Below are positions 51,923 through 59,837 of a stretch of 64,000 nucleotides of DNA, piece after piece. A program made the position numbers and the translations under genes. Below the pieces are notes generated by a model. The model saw only the letters and a list, made by a program, of their open reading frames with translations. It did not search any database and was not told where the DNA came from. The stretch lies in contig CBFIHP010000014.1 of the NCBI GenBank assembly GCA_965662355.1, positions 98,822 through 162,821 on the forward strand. Direction: 5' to 3'. Source of the DNA: GCA-2683825 sp965662355 (GTDB lineage: Bacteria; Planctomycetota; UBA1135; GCA-002686595). Each line of letters opens with the position of its first letter. The stretch's first letter is position 1.

Positions 51923-51982
51923 GGAACGGGAGGCAGGGTGCTCGGCTTCGATTCGCAGCGAAACTCCGGTAACCTTCCTTGC

Positions 51983-53821
51983 ATGAAGTCCCAAGTCACC
52001 CTTTCGATCCTCGCCCTCTCGATCATGTCCCTCGGTTGCGCCACTGATTCGCGCTGGACAGATGACGTAGAAACGCCGATTCAACGGAATGCACAGGCCT
52101 TCCTGGATGGCTACACCGACACGTTTCAAGAGCTCTACTACGAATCGGGCGAGGCCGAGTGGCAGGCCAACACGCACATCGTCGAAGGCGACACGAGCAA
52201 TTCGGAGCGCGTACAGGCCGCGAACGAAGCCCTGGCGGCTTTCAGTGGCAGCGTCGAGAACATCGAACAGGCCCGGGCCTTTCTCGCGCGTGAAGACGAG
52301 CTGACCGAGCGGCAACGCCTGCAGCTGAACCGCGTGCTCTACGCGGCCGCCAGCAATCCGCAGACCGCGCCGAAGCTCGTCAAGCAGAAGATCGCGGCCG
52401 ATGTGGCCCAGACCGAGGCACTGTACGGATACACGTACAAGCTGAACGGCAAAGAGGTTTCACCAAACGACATCGACGAGGAACTGCGCACCGCAACGGA
52501 CCTAGAAGCGCGCCTTGACGTGTGGGCAGCCTCCAAGGAAGTCGGCCCGACCCTGCGCACGGGTTTGCAGAATCTGCAGCGTCTGCGAAACGCAACGGTC
52601 CGCGCGTTGGGCTACGACGATTACTTCGCGTACAAGGTATCCGACTACGGCATGAGCACGAGCGAGATGGTCGACTTGCTCGACAAGATCAACCGTGAAC
52701 TACGCCCGCTCTTCCGTGAGCTCCACACGTGGGCCCGACACGAGCTCGCCGAACGCTACAACCACCCGGTCCCGGATCTGATCCCGGCCCACTGGTTGCC
52801 CAACCGCTGGGGCCAGGACTGGGGTGCCCTGGTCGAGGTCGAGGGCTTCGACCTCGACGGCGCCCTCCGCGAACGCTCCGCGGAATGGTTGATCGAGCAA
52901 GCCGAGCGCTTCTACATCAGTCTGGGCTTCGAGAAGATGCCGCCGGTTTTCTGGGGCAAGTCCTCTCTCTACCCCGCTCCGGCTGAGGCTTCCTGGAAGA
53001 AAAACAACCATGCCTCCGCCTGGCACATGGACCTCGAACGCGACGTTCGGTCATTGATGAGCGTCATTCCCAACACGGAGTGGTACGAGACCACGCACCA
53101 CGAGCTGGGGCACATCTACTACTACCTCTGCTACACGAACCCCGACGTCCCCCCGCTCTTGCGCGAAGGTGCCAACCGCGCCTATCACGAAGCCATCGGC
53201 TCACTCATGGGCTTGGCAGCCATGCAACCGCGCTTCGTCGACGCCATCGGCGTGTCTTCGGGCGGCTCGAGCGACTCGGGTGGGGGCGCGGATCCGATGC
53301 AGCTACTCCTCAAGGAAGCCCTGAACTACGTCGTCTTCATCCCCTGGTCCACGGGAACGATGACCTACTTCGAGAAGGAGCTCTACGCCGACGAGCTGTC
53401 CGCTTCCGAATGGAACGCCCGCTGGTGGGAGCTCGCCGGCAAGTACCAGGGGATTGCCCCGCCTACCGCTCGCGGAGAAGAGTTCTGCGATGCCGCTACG
53501 AAGACCCACATCAACAACGATCCGGCCGAGTACTACGACTACGCGCTCTCCTACGTGCTGCTGTTCCAATTGCACGACCACATCGCCACCGAGATCCTCG
53601 GTGAGAACCCGCGCGACACGAATTACTACGGCCAAAAGGCGGTCGGCGACTTCCTTTCCGGCATCATGCAACCCGGGGCCAGCGTCGATTGGCGGGAGAT
53701 GCTGATCGAGAAGACCGGCTCGGAACTGACGGCCCAACCGATGGTCGACTACTTCCAGCCCCTCTATGAGTGGTTGCAAGATGAGAACCGAGGCCGGACG
53801 CACACGCTGCCGAAGCTCTAG
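51983..53821 (+). CDS. M2-family (angiotensin-converting-enzyme-like) peptidyl-dipeptidase lipoprotein
   Basis: This is a 612-residue predicted lipoprotein (SIMSLGC, Cys19). It belongs to peptidase family M2: the zinc site is HHELGHIYYYLCYTNPDVPP with His373, Glu374 and His377 of the HExxH unit, then LLREGANRAYHEAIGSL, which supplies the third ligand Glu. LIPAHWLPNRWGQDW is a further M2-specific block. It should remove dipeptides from the C-terminus of oligopeptides outside the cytoplasm, which suits the peptide-scavenging theme. M2 enzymes are less common in bacteria than M3. TAACCT at 51970-51975 lies 7 nt before ATG 51983 and may be a -10 of a near-leaderless message. Confidence 0.92.
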   Translation: MKSQVTLSILALSIMSLGCATDSRWTDDVETPIQRNAQAFLDGYTDTFQELYYESGEAEWQANTHIVEGDTSNSERVQAANEALAAFSGSVENIEQARAFLAREDELTERQRLQLNRVLYAAASNPQTAPKLVKQKIAADVAQTEALYGYTYKLNGKEVSPNDIDEELRTATDLEARLDVWAASKEVGPTLRTGLQNLQRLRNATVRALGYDDYFAYKVSDYGMSTSEMVDLLDKINRELRPLFRELHTWARHELAERYNHPVPDLIPAHWLPNRWGQDWGALVEVEGFDLDGALRERSAEWLIEQAERFYISLGFEKMPPVFWGKSSLYPAPAEASWKKNNHASAWHMDLERDVRSLMSVIPNTEWYETTHHELGHIYYYLCYTNPDVPPLLREGANRAYHEAIGSLMGLAAMQPRFVDAIGVSSGGSSDSGGGADPMQLLLKEALNYVVFIPWSTGTMTYFEKELYADELSASEWNARWWELAGKYQGIAPPTARGEEFCDAATKTHINNDPAEYYDYALSYVLLFQLHDHIATEILGENPRDTNYYGQKAVGDFLSGIMQPGASVDWREMLIEKTGSELTAQPMVDYFQPLYEWLQDENRGRTHTLPKL

Positions 53822-53878
53822 GAGCTTCTGCACCTCGAAATCGGCCTGCGCGCAGACGGAGTCGCGCGAAAAAGAGTG

Positions 53879-54919
53879 CTATTCGACCCAGCCAGCCTTC
53901 AGTAGACCATCGGCGATGGCCGTGGCCTTGACGCGGGCGCCCTTCCACGTGAGGTGCACTCGGTCGCGGAACATGGGGATGGAGACTTCGGGTTTGATCT
54001 TCGCGCCGGCTTCGCAGTCGACCAGAAGCAGATCGCGCTCGGCGCTGATGTCGCGCAAGATCTGGTTGTGCTCTTCGATTCCGGCGGCCCATAGGCGTTG
54101 GCCACCGTCCTGGCGATTGGCCAGGTTCAGCTTGTAGGGCATCGTCACCAGGCACACCTTGCCCCCACGCAGCTCGATGAGATCGCACAGGGTTTCAATG
54201 TTGCGCCGGAAAGCCACTTCGGTCCCCGCGGGCATCTTTCTGGCCGGGGCGTCGCTCTTGATGCCCTCGAAGTCGCGGTTGGCAAAATTAGCCAGGATGA
54301 AAGCGGGGGTCGTCTTGGCCACGAGGCCGGCGTAGATGTCGCTCTTCTGGATCAGCCACTGCTGGAAGTCCGTGAAGTGCGGGTCCTCCCAGGTCTTGCG
54401 CCAGTGCGCGTAGTCCGAACGAAAGTCGCTCATGCGTCGAGGAGCGACGTCGTTCAAGGCATGATGGATGACGACGACGTCGGGGTCGTAGTCCTGCACG
54501 GTGGTCATGTAGTTGACCATCGTCTCCTGGGTTGTCCAGCCGGGGACGCCCCAGTTCATGACCTCGACGGGCTCGCCCAGTTTCTGATCGAGCACCTGCT
54601 TCATGATGCGCGGGTACTTGCCGTGGGTCGTCGAGCCACCGAGGCAGGCGATGCGCACCCTGCCCTTCTTCTTGGGCTCAAAAGACCACTTCTTTGGACG
54701 CGTCACGTCACCCTCTTGTTCGGGTGTCACGTGGGCGACGAAGCCGGAGTATGGAAAGGGCTCGAAGGTGCGGTGCCCTTCGCTGAGGAAAGAGCGCAGG
54801 CCTTCGACCTTCTCATAGTCAACGCCCAGGGACGGTCCGATGGAAGCGAAGCCCATCTCCGCTCCGAGAGCAGCGAGGCACAGGATGACAATGCTGACGA
54901 GGGGTTTGCGCAACGACAT
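53879..54919 (-). CDS. SGNH/GDSL-type hydrolase, membrane-anchored or exported
   Basis: This is a 346-residue protein. An N-terminal hydrophobic segment (PLVSIVILCLAALGAEMGF) anchors or exports it. The SGNH signature set is present: ACLGGSTTHG (nucleophile Ser96), VIHHALNDVAP (Asn156) and DRVHLTWKG (Asp319, His322). Such enzymes are lipases, esterases or polysaccharide O-acetylesterases/acetyltransferases. The substrate is unclear; acyl groups on surface polymers are a reasonable guess. ATG 54919 is preferred to upstream in-frame ATG 54982, whose extension lacks a signal peptide. It converges with the M2 peptidase gene, with 57 bp between their ends. Confidence 0.83.
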   Translation of the reverse strand: MSLRKPLVSIVILCLAALGAEMGFASIGPSLGVDYEKVEGLRSFLSEGHRTFEPFPYSGFVAHVTPEQEGDVTRPKKWSFEPKKKGRVRIACLGGSTTHGKYPRIMKQVLDQKLGEPVEVMNWGVPGWTTQETMVNYMTTVQDYDPDVVVIHHALNDVAPRRMSDFRSDYAHWRKTWEDPHFTDFQQWLIQKSDIYAGLVAKTTPAFILANFANRDFEGIKSDAPARKMPAGTEVAFRRNIETLCDLIELRGGKVCLVTMPYKLNLANRQDGGQRLWAAGIEEHNQILRDISAERDLLLVDCEAGAKIKPEVSIPMFRDRVHLTWKGARVKATAIADGLLKAGWVE

Positions 54920-55064
54920 GAACGAGTCTCGATCATGAACGACTCCCCACGAGGCACAAGTGGGTTTCGCCCGCGATCCCACGACCGAGAAAGGCCTTCG
55001 TGCAGCGGGTACCGAACACTGAGTCGATTCAGGAAAGGACTTCCCCGAAGCGGGCTTCTCGAGG

Positions 55065-56267
55065 TCAGGAACCCGAGCTGTCGCGCATCCAAAGCGCCTT
55101 CAGATACTCGCCCTCGGGGAAGTCGAGGGAGACCGGATGGTCCGGCCCGGCGCCCGTCTTGCGACGTACCTGAAGAGGACGTAGGCGCGCCGAGCGCCGC
55201 ACGAGCTCTTGCAGTTCGAGCCCCGTGACCAGCCCACTGCACGAGCACGTCAGGTAGTCACCACCGGGCTCCAGGAGCGGAATGGCGAGCTTGTTGATGT
55301 CGTGGTACCGGGCGATTCCCTCATCGCGCGAGTGACGGTTGTGCACAAACTTCGGAGGATCGACGACGATCAGATCGAAGGTGCGTTCGTTGCGTACCAG
55401 GGTGCGCAGGTAGCTGAATGCGTCGGCGTGAACGAACTTGATCTGGCGCGAGAGGTTGCCGTTCAGATTCGCGTTGCGCTTGGCCTGCGCAATGGCCTTT
55501 TCGTCGAGGTCGAGGGCCAGGATATCCTCGGCACCGGCCCTCGCCGCCGCGAGGGCGAAGCCCCCGGTATAGCAGCACACATCGAGAACGCGCTTGCCCT
55601 TGGCCAAGGCCGCGAAGGAGGCGCGGTTCTCGCGTTGATCGCAGAAGAAACCGGTCTTGTGGCCACGGGCGAAGTCCAACTCGTACCGCAAGCCTGCTTC
55701 TTCGATCTGGAGCAGATTGGGAGCGTTGGGCGAGTTCTCCGCAAAGGGGCGTTCCCCCTCGGCGCGGGCGGCGCGCTCTTCGAAGCTCAGACGATACTCG
55801 GTCGTTCCCAGCACTTCCTCGAGGGCGGGAAGGATCGTCTTGAAGAGCGCGGCACTCCCACGGCTGAAAGCCTCGGCGACCAACAGGGGCCCGTAGCGGT
55901 CGACCAGCAGGGCTGGAAAGCCGTCGGCCTCGCCATGCAGGATACGACAGACATCAGCGGGGATCTCCGGGTCCTCGACACGGCGGCGGGCTGCGCGGCG
56001 GGCGCGCTCGCGAAACTCGTCGATCGTCGGTGCCCGCTCGCCTCGATCGATGATGCGCAGGACGATGTTCGAATCGGGGTGGAAGAGCGCCCAACCGAAA
56101 CGCTCGTTGTCACGCCCCACGACCGCCACGAGCCCACCGGGATGGGCATCGCGCCCGTGGCTCTGGATGTGGTTGTAGTAGATCCGCGGGCCGCGCGGCC
56201 TATCGTCGATCCGAACCCAGGCTTCGGGGCCCGGGGACTGCAGGAGTTCCTCTTGTTGCGAACGCAC
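55065..56267 (-). CDS. RlmI-type rRNA (cytosine-C5) methyltransferase
   Basis: This is a 400-residue cytoplasmic protein of the RlmI/RlmK family. A PUA-like N-terminal domain (residues 15-80) precedes a central insertion and the class I methyltransferase core. The core includes GHKTGFFCDQRENR, RVLDVCCYTGGFALAAARAGA, FDLIVVDPPKF and DYLTCSCSG. RlmI methylates a cytosine of 23S rRNA; whether this homologue targets the same site is unproven. GTG 56267 is the only sensible start in the frame. It lies 57 bp after the radical SAM gene in the same direction, so an operon is likely. The SCSG motif carries the Cys expected of m5C enzymes. Confidence 0.87.
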   Translation of the reverse strand: MRSQQEELLQSPGPEAWVRIDDRPRGPRIYYNHIQSHGRDAHPGGLVAVVGRDNERFGWALFHPDSNIVLRIIDRGERAPTIDEFRERARRAARRRVEDPEIPADVCRILHGEADGFPALLVDRYGPLLVAEAFSRGSAALFKTILPALEEVLGTTEYRLSFEERAARAEGERPFAENSPNAPNLLQIEEAGLRYELDFARGHKTGFFCDQRENRASFAALAKGKRVLDVCCYTGGFALAAARAGAEDILALDLDEKAIAQAKRNANLNGNLSRQIKFVHADAFSYLRTLVRNERTFDLIVVDPPKFVHNRHSRDEGIARYHDINKLAIPLLEPGGDYLTCSCSGLVTGLELQELVRRSARLRPLQVRRKTGAGPDHPVSLDFPEGEYLKALWMRDSSGS

Positions 56268-56324
56268 GTCGGCATTGTACGCCGGGGGATGCTTCGAAGT
56301 CCTGGGGCTCTCGCCCCCAACCCA

Positions 56325-57974
56325 TCAACTCCCGGAAAGGCCCGCCGAACTGACGCGGCTGCCGGCCTTTTGCACCTGATCGGGTTCGGCGGATTCGCCC
56401 CCCGCCTTGGCGTTTTCGTACAAGCTGCTGCCTTCCACGCGCGGGATGTCCTGATGGCGGATGAAACAGCGCATCTTCTCGGCGCGCAGCGTCGCTTCGG
56501 GCTTGCCGTCGATGACCGCCCAAACGCACCACCACCAGCCCATGTTCGGACGGAGCGCCTGAAAGGCGTCGGCGGGCATGGCGAATTCGGTCGTGTCGCC
56601 CGGCAGGGTGAGAGCGGCATTGTCGCTCGTGTACTCGCCACCGGCAGCGATCACGAGCTCGTAGCGATCGACCTTGACGTCGGATTCGGGCGCCTGCCAG
56701 CGAAAGACCGGTGGGTCGGTGCCGCGCGTCAGGTGGGCAGGGCTCTCCAGCTTCAAGACCTGGCCCTCTTTCTCGACCACGGGGAGACTGCCCTCTTTGT
56801 GCTCGAAGAACCAGTTGACCATCGGCAGGTGCTCTTCCTCGACGGGATTCCAGCTGGTGTGGAAGCTGCACCCCTGGCACATCCCGGGCACGTCGCCGGT
56901 CATCATGCCGCGTCGCAGATCGCGCGCTTCGGGGCCGTTCCAGATGTCCTTGAATTCCTGTTCGAACAGGTTTCCCAGCGCCAGCTGGCCGGCGTCGCCC
57001 ATGCAGCACGGGTACACGCGTCCATCGACGTTGACCTTGATCCGATCGACCGACTGTGTGCAGTAGCCCGGGTAGTAGCGTCGCAGGCGATCAAGGTATG
57101 GGCTTTCCTTGCGGTCCGGGCGCAAGTTGTTGTCCTTCGGGAAGAAATCGACCAGCTCCTTCTCTTGCAGATCGAAGATCACGCGGATCGACTTGTCCTC
57201 GGCAATCTTTCGGATGCGCTTCTTCATCCGCTCGGTCCACTGGGGACTCATGTGCAACGAAGCATTCGAGAAGTCGCGATCCTCCGACAGGTGCGGTAAG
57301 CGGATGTACTCCAACAAACGAACCGTCGTCACACCCGCGTCCGCCAGGAAGGCCACCGTTTCGTCGAGGTACGGGGCGTTCTCGACCATGTAGACGATGT
57401 TCGCCTGCGCCTCGATGCCGTGCTCGCGACACAGCTTGGCCGCGATCGGCAGGTTGCGAAAGACCTTGTCGGGCTGACTGCGCAGGCGGATGCGTTCGAA
57501 GATGTCGGGCAGGTGACTATCGATCGAGAAGGTCACGCTGCAGACGTGCGGCTCCAGCTCGGCGAACTTGGCCTCGTCCAAGAATTGCACGTTCGTGATG
57601 ATGTCCAGCTCGAGGTTGTAGAGCTGGGCCATCTTGCGCGCCAGGTCCCACGTGACTATCAAGGGCTCGCTACCCGAGAAAGGCACCAACACCGATGCGG
57701 TAGGAAAGATCTCGGCGCCCAGCTTCTCGACGAGCTCGGGCGGGAGCTTCTTGACCGGCGGATTGTTGCCGTCGTAGCACATCGTGCACGACATGTTGCA
57801 GAAGTTGGTCAACTGCACGTCGACCACCCGCGGCAGGGACTGGTAGACCACGCGGCCGTCCCAGAGATCCTCCCCCACCTTGGCGATGTTCGACAGGATC
57901 AGCTCGCGCTTCTGTTCGAGCGAAATCGGCGCGGGATCCCCATTCACGGGGCCGGCATCGGTGGAGTCGGCCAT
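56325..57974 (-). CDS. Radical SAM/SPASM protein with C-terminal beta domain
   Basis: This is a 549-residue cytoplasmic protein. NFCNMSCTMCYDG holds the CxxxCxxC that binds the radical SAM [4Fe-4S] cluster (Cys59, Cys63, Cys66). Residues about 305-375 form a SPASM domain (YCTQSVDRIKVNVDGRVYPC, LGNLFEQEFKDIWNG, GMCQGC) for auxiliary clusters. After that, residues about 405-500 form an extra Fn3/Ig-like beta domain (FRWQAPESDVKVDRYELVIA, WWWCVWAVIDGK). Radical SAM/SPASM proteins modify peptides or sugars; no precursor peptide is seen nearby. TAGGAT at 57986-57981 ends 6 nt before ATG 57974, so the message may be leaderless. An RlmI-like gene follows. Confidence 0.87.
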   Translation of the reverse strand: MADSTDAGPVNGDPAPISLEQKRELILSNIAKVGEDLWDGRVVYQSLPRVVDVQLTNFCNMSCTMCYDGNNPPVKKLPPELVEKLGAEIFPTASVLVPFSGSEPLIVTWDLARKMAQLYNLELDIITNVQFLDEAKFAELEPHVCSVTFSIDSHLPDIFERIRLRSQPDKVFRNLPIAAKLCREHGIEAQANIVYMVENAPYLDETVAFLADAGVTTVRLLEYIRLPHLSEDRDFSNASLHMSPQWTERMKKRIRKIAEDKSIRVIFDLQEKELVDFFPKDNNLRPDRKESPYLDRLRRYYPGYCTQSVDRIKVNVDGRVYPCCMGDAGQLALGNLFEQEFKDIWNGPEARDLRRGMMTGDVPGMCQGCSFHTSWNPVEEEHLPMVNWFFEHKEGSLPVVEKEGQVLKLESPAHLTRGTDPPVFRWQAPESDVKVDRYELVIAAGGEYTSDNAALTLPGDTTEFAMPADAFQALRPNMGWWWCVWAVIDGKPEATLRAEKMRCFIRHQDIPRVEGSSLYENAKAGGESAEPDQVQKAGSRVSSAGLSGS

Positions 57975-57980
57975 CGCTTC

Positions 57981-57986
57981 ATCCTA
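57981..57986 (-). promoter_or_regulatory. Candidate -10 element (TAGGAT) of a leaderless transcript
   Basis: On the minus strand TAGGAT ends 6 nt before ATG 57974 (spacer GAAGCG) and there is no better ribosome site than the GAAG in the spacer itself. The same spacing recurs at other genes in the window. Confidence 0.4.
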
Positions 57987-58090
57987 GCGCCTACACCGGC
58001 ACGGGGGGGGCGGGAAACCCTCTTCGCGGTACGCTGCCCTCCCACCGAACGTGTGGGGTGGAAAGCTCTACTGGTTCGGGCCGAACGAAC

Positions 58091-59770
58091 TCAGCGGTTC
58101 GAAGAAGCCTCGCGCACCCCCGTCTCCCCTGGAGCAGGGAAGAGGCGCACTTGCAACTCCGCGATGGCCTCGGCGAGATAGTCGTTCTTGCTGGCCTGGA
58201 GACGCTGGGCGATCCGATCGACCTGGAAAGCAACCTGGTCCGAGCGCTTCGCGAAGGTGCGGAGGGAATCCTCTGCGGCATCCGGATCGTCGATCAGGAA
58301 ATTCAAGACCTCGCGACCCACGAAGAGCGCGGGTACTTGGTCGCCCTCCGCCAGGGCGAGAATCTCGGCGGCGCGCTCGAAGTCCTCCTCAGCCACCGCC
58401 TCCAGGGCGCGATTGACGACGTAGGTCGCGTCACACGGACCGACGAAGCGTCCCTCCGCATCGCGGACGATGAGATAGTCGTCGAAACTGTCCTCCTCGT
58501 GCAGGCTGCCATCGGGTTGAAGATACAGCCGGAACGTGCCGGCGAAGTCCGTCGTCATCACCAGGTGTCCGGGCTCCATGGTGAACTCGACGGTGGCTTG
58601 CGTGGACTGACCGAAGACGGGCGGAGGGAAGGGCCACTCGCCGACGAACTCTTGCAGCTTCTCGGCGGACACGTTGGTCACGCGGGGATCCGGTGTCTCT
58701 TCCAGCGCCAGCAACTTCGGGTCGGGGGCGACATCACCCGTACGAGCGTCGAGGATTTGCTCGATCAAGTTCAGGAGCGGGCCCATCGGCGTGCCTTCGC
58801 CCGCGTACGTGTTCGCACGGTTCACGATCACGATATCGCTATCGGGAAGAGCCGCGATCATCTGGTTGCCGACACCGAGGGCGGAGTACATGCCGTGCTT
58901 TTCAAAGCGTGGCTGCAGGAAGACCCACCACATGAAGCCGTAGCCCATGATCTCGCTATCGATCGAATACAGGGCACTGCTGCGCTTGACCCAGTGCCTC
59001 GAGAGGATCTGTTCGTCACCCCACATGCCCTCGCGCGCGAAGAGGAGCCCGAAGCGCGCAGCGTCGCGAGCCGAAAGCCGGAACGGATAGGCGGGATACT
59101 TCGACTTGTCGCGTTCGTAGTGGTAGTAGCCGTCCGAAACCCGCCAGTCCTGCATGCCGAGGGGCTTGCCAAGGTGCTGGTCGAAGGCCTCGAAGACCCT
59201 GTCACCGGTTTCCATCTCGAGGATGGTCGCCAGCGTGTTGAAGTCCCAGTTGTTGTAGGCAAAGTAACGTCCGGGCCCTTCACTGCCACGCGGACGACTG
59301 TCCGTTCGCCCGGCATAGGCCGCCGGATGGAAGACGCCGGAACGCGCCTTCAGCAGATCCAGAATGCGCGCGGTCTTCTCGGTTGCCAGCAGCGGGCTTG
59401 GCTCGTCATCCATACCGAGATCCGCGAGGGTCTTGTTCAGCTCGAGCTCGCCCCGATCCCAGTAAATGCCATAGAGGGCGGAAAGAAAGCTCTTGCGCAC
59501 GGAATGGCACATGAAGCGGCGGTCCGTATCGCCCCAGTCCACGACGACGGCGCCGTCCGCAATGACCAGGAAGGCCGAGGAAGGCAGCCCCTCCCACACC
59601 TTGCGCGCGGCCTCGAGCCGCTCCGTGTCGAAACCCGCCTGGGTGGAGTCGGCGAAATGCAGCCAGTGCCCCAACGGCACTCGCTCCGGTACGGGTTCTT
59701 GGGCAACGACCGGCGTCGCGAACGGAAGGGCCAAAAGGAGAACGAGGGAGGTGGCGCGGTGGAAGTGCAT
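58091..59770 (-). CDS. Exported serine hydrolase, beta-lactamase class C fold (second copy)
   Basis: This is a 559-residue exported protein with a signal peptide (MHFHRATSLVLLLALPFATP). It has the SxxK site SVRK (Ser90, Lys93) and YNN (Tyr172) of class C beta-lactamases and related esterases or peptidases. Other conserved blocks are HPAAYAGRTD and SEGPGRYFAYNNWDFNTLA. The C-terminal 200 residues are a separate beta-rich and helical region with no clear domain. It is of the same fold as the 33732-35531 protein but not closely alike. Esterase or peptidase activity is likelier than drug hydrolysis. ATG 59770 gives the signal peptide; the longer in-frame reading upstream lacks one. Confidence 0.84.
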   Translation of the reverse strand: MHFHRATSLVLLLALPFATPVVAQEPVPERVPLGHWLHFADSTQAGFDTERLEAARKVWEGLPSSAFLVIADGAVVVDWGDTDRRFMCHSVRKSFLSALYGIYWDRGELELNKTLADLGMDDEPSPLLATEKTARILDLLKARSGVFHPAAYAGRTDSRPRGSEGPGRYFAYNNWDFNTLATILEMETGDRVFEAFDQHLGKPLGMQDWRVSDGYYHYERDKSKYPAYPFRLSARDAARFGLLFAREGMWGDEQILSRHWVKRSSALYSIDSEIMGYGFMWWVFLQPRFEKHGMYSALGVGNQMIAALPDSDIVIVNRANTYAGEGTPMGPLLNLIEQILDARTGDVAPDPKLLALEETPDPRVTNVSAEKLQEFVGEWPFPPPVFGQSTQATVEFTMEPGHLVMTTDFAGTFRLYLQPDGSLHEEDSFDDYLIVRDAEGRFVGPCDATYVVNRALEAVAEEDFERAAEILALAEGDQVPALFVGREVLNFLIDDPDAAEDSLRTFAKRSDQVAFQVDRIAQRLQASKNDYLAEAIAELQVRLFPAPGETGVREASSNR

Positions 59771-59825
59771 CGTTTCGACAGCGTGCCACAGGCCGAGTAT
59801 TTCCGGTTCGAGCAGGGCTCGAACG

Positions 59826-59831
59826 TAGAAT
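59826..59831 (+). promoter_or_regulatory. Candidate -10 element (TAGAAT) of a leaderless transcript
   Basis: TAGAAT ends 6 nt before ATG 59838 (spacer GATCCG) with no Shine-Dalgarno, the same arrangement as at 3839, 57981 and 63150. Confidence 0.4.
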
Positions 59832-59837
59832 GATCCG

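Noticed and set aside
55209..57299. Long plus-strand open frame (about 700 codons)
   Set aside because: It is antisense to the RlmI-like and radical SAM genes, both of which have clear catalytic motifs. High GC alone keeps this frame open.
58058..59833. Long plus-strand open frame (about 590 codons)
   Set aside because: It is antisense to the beta-lactamase-fold gene at 58091-59770, which has a signal peptide and the SxxK and YNN motifs. The plus-strand product shows no domain.
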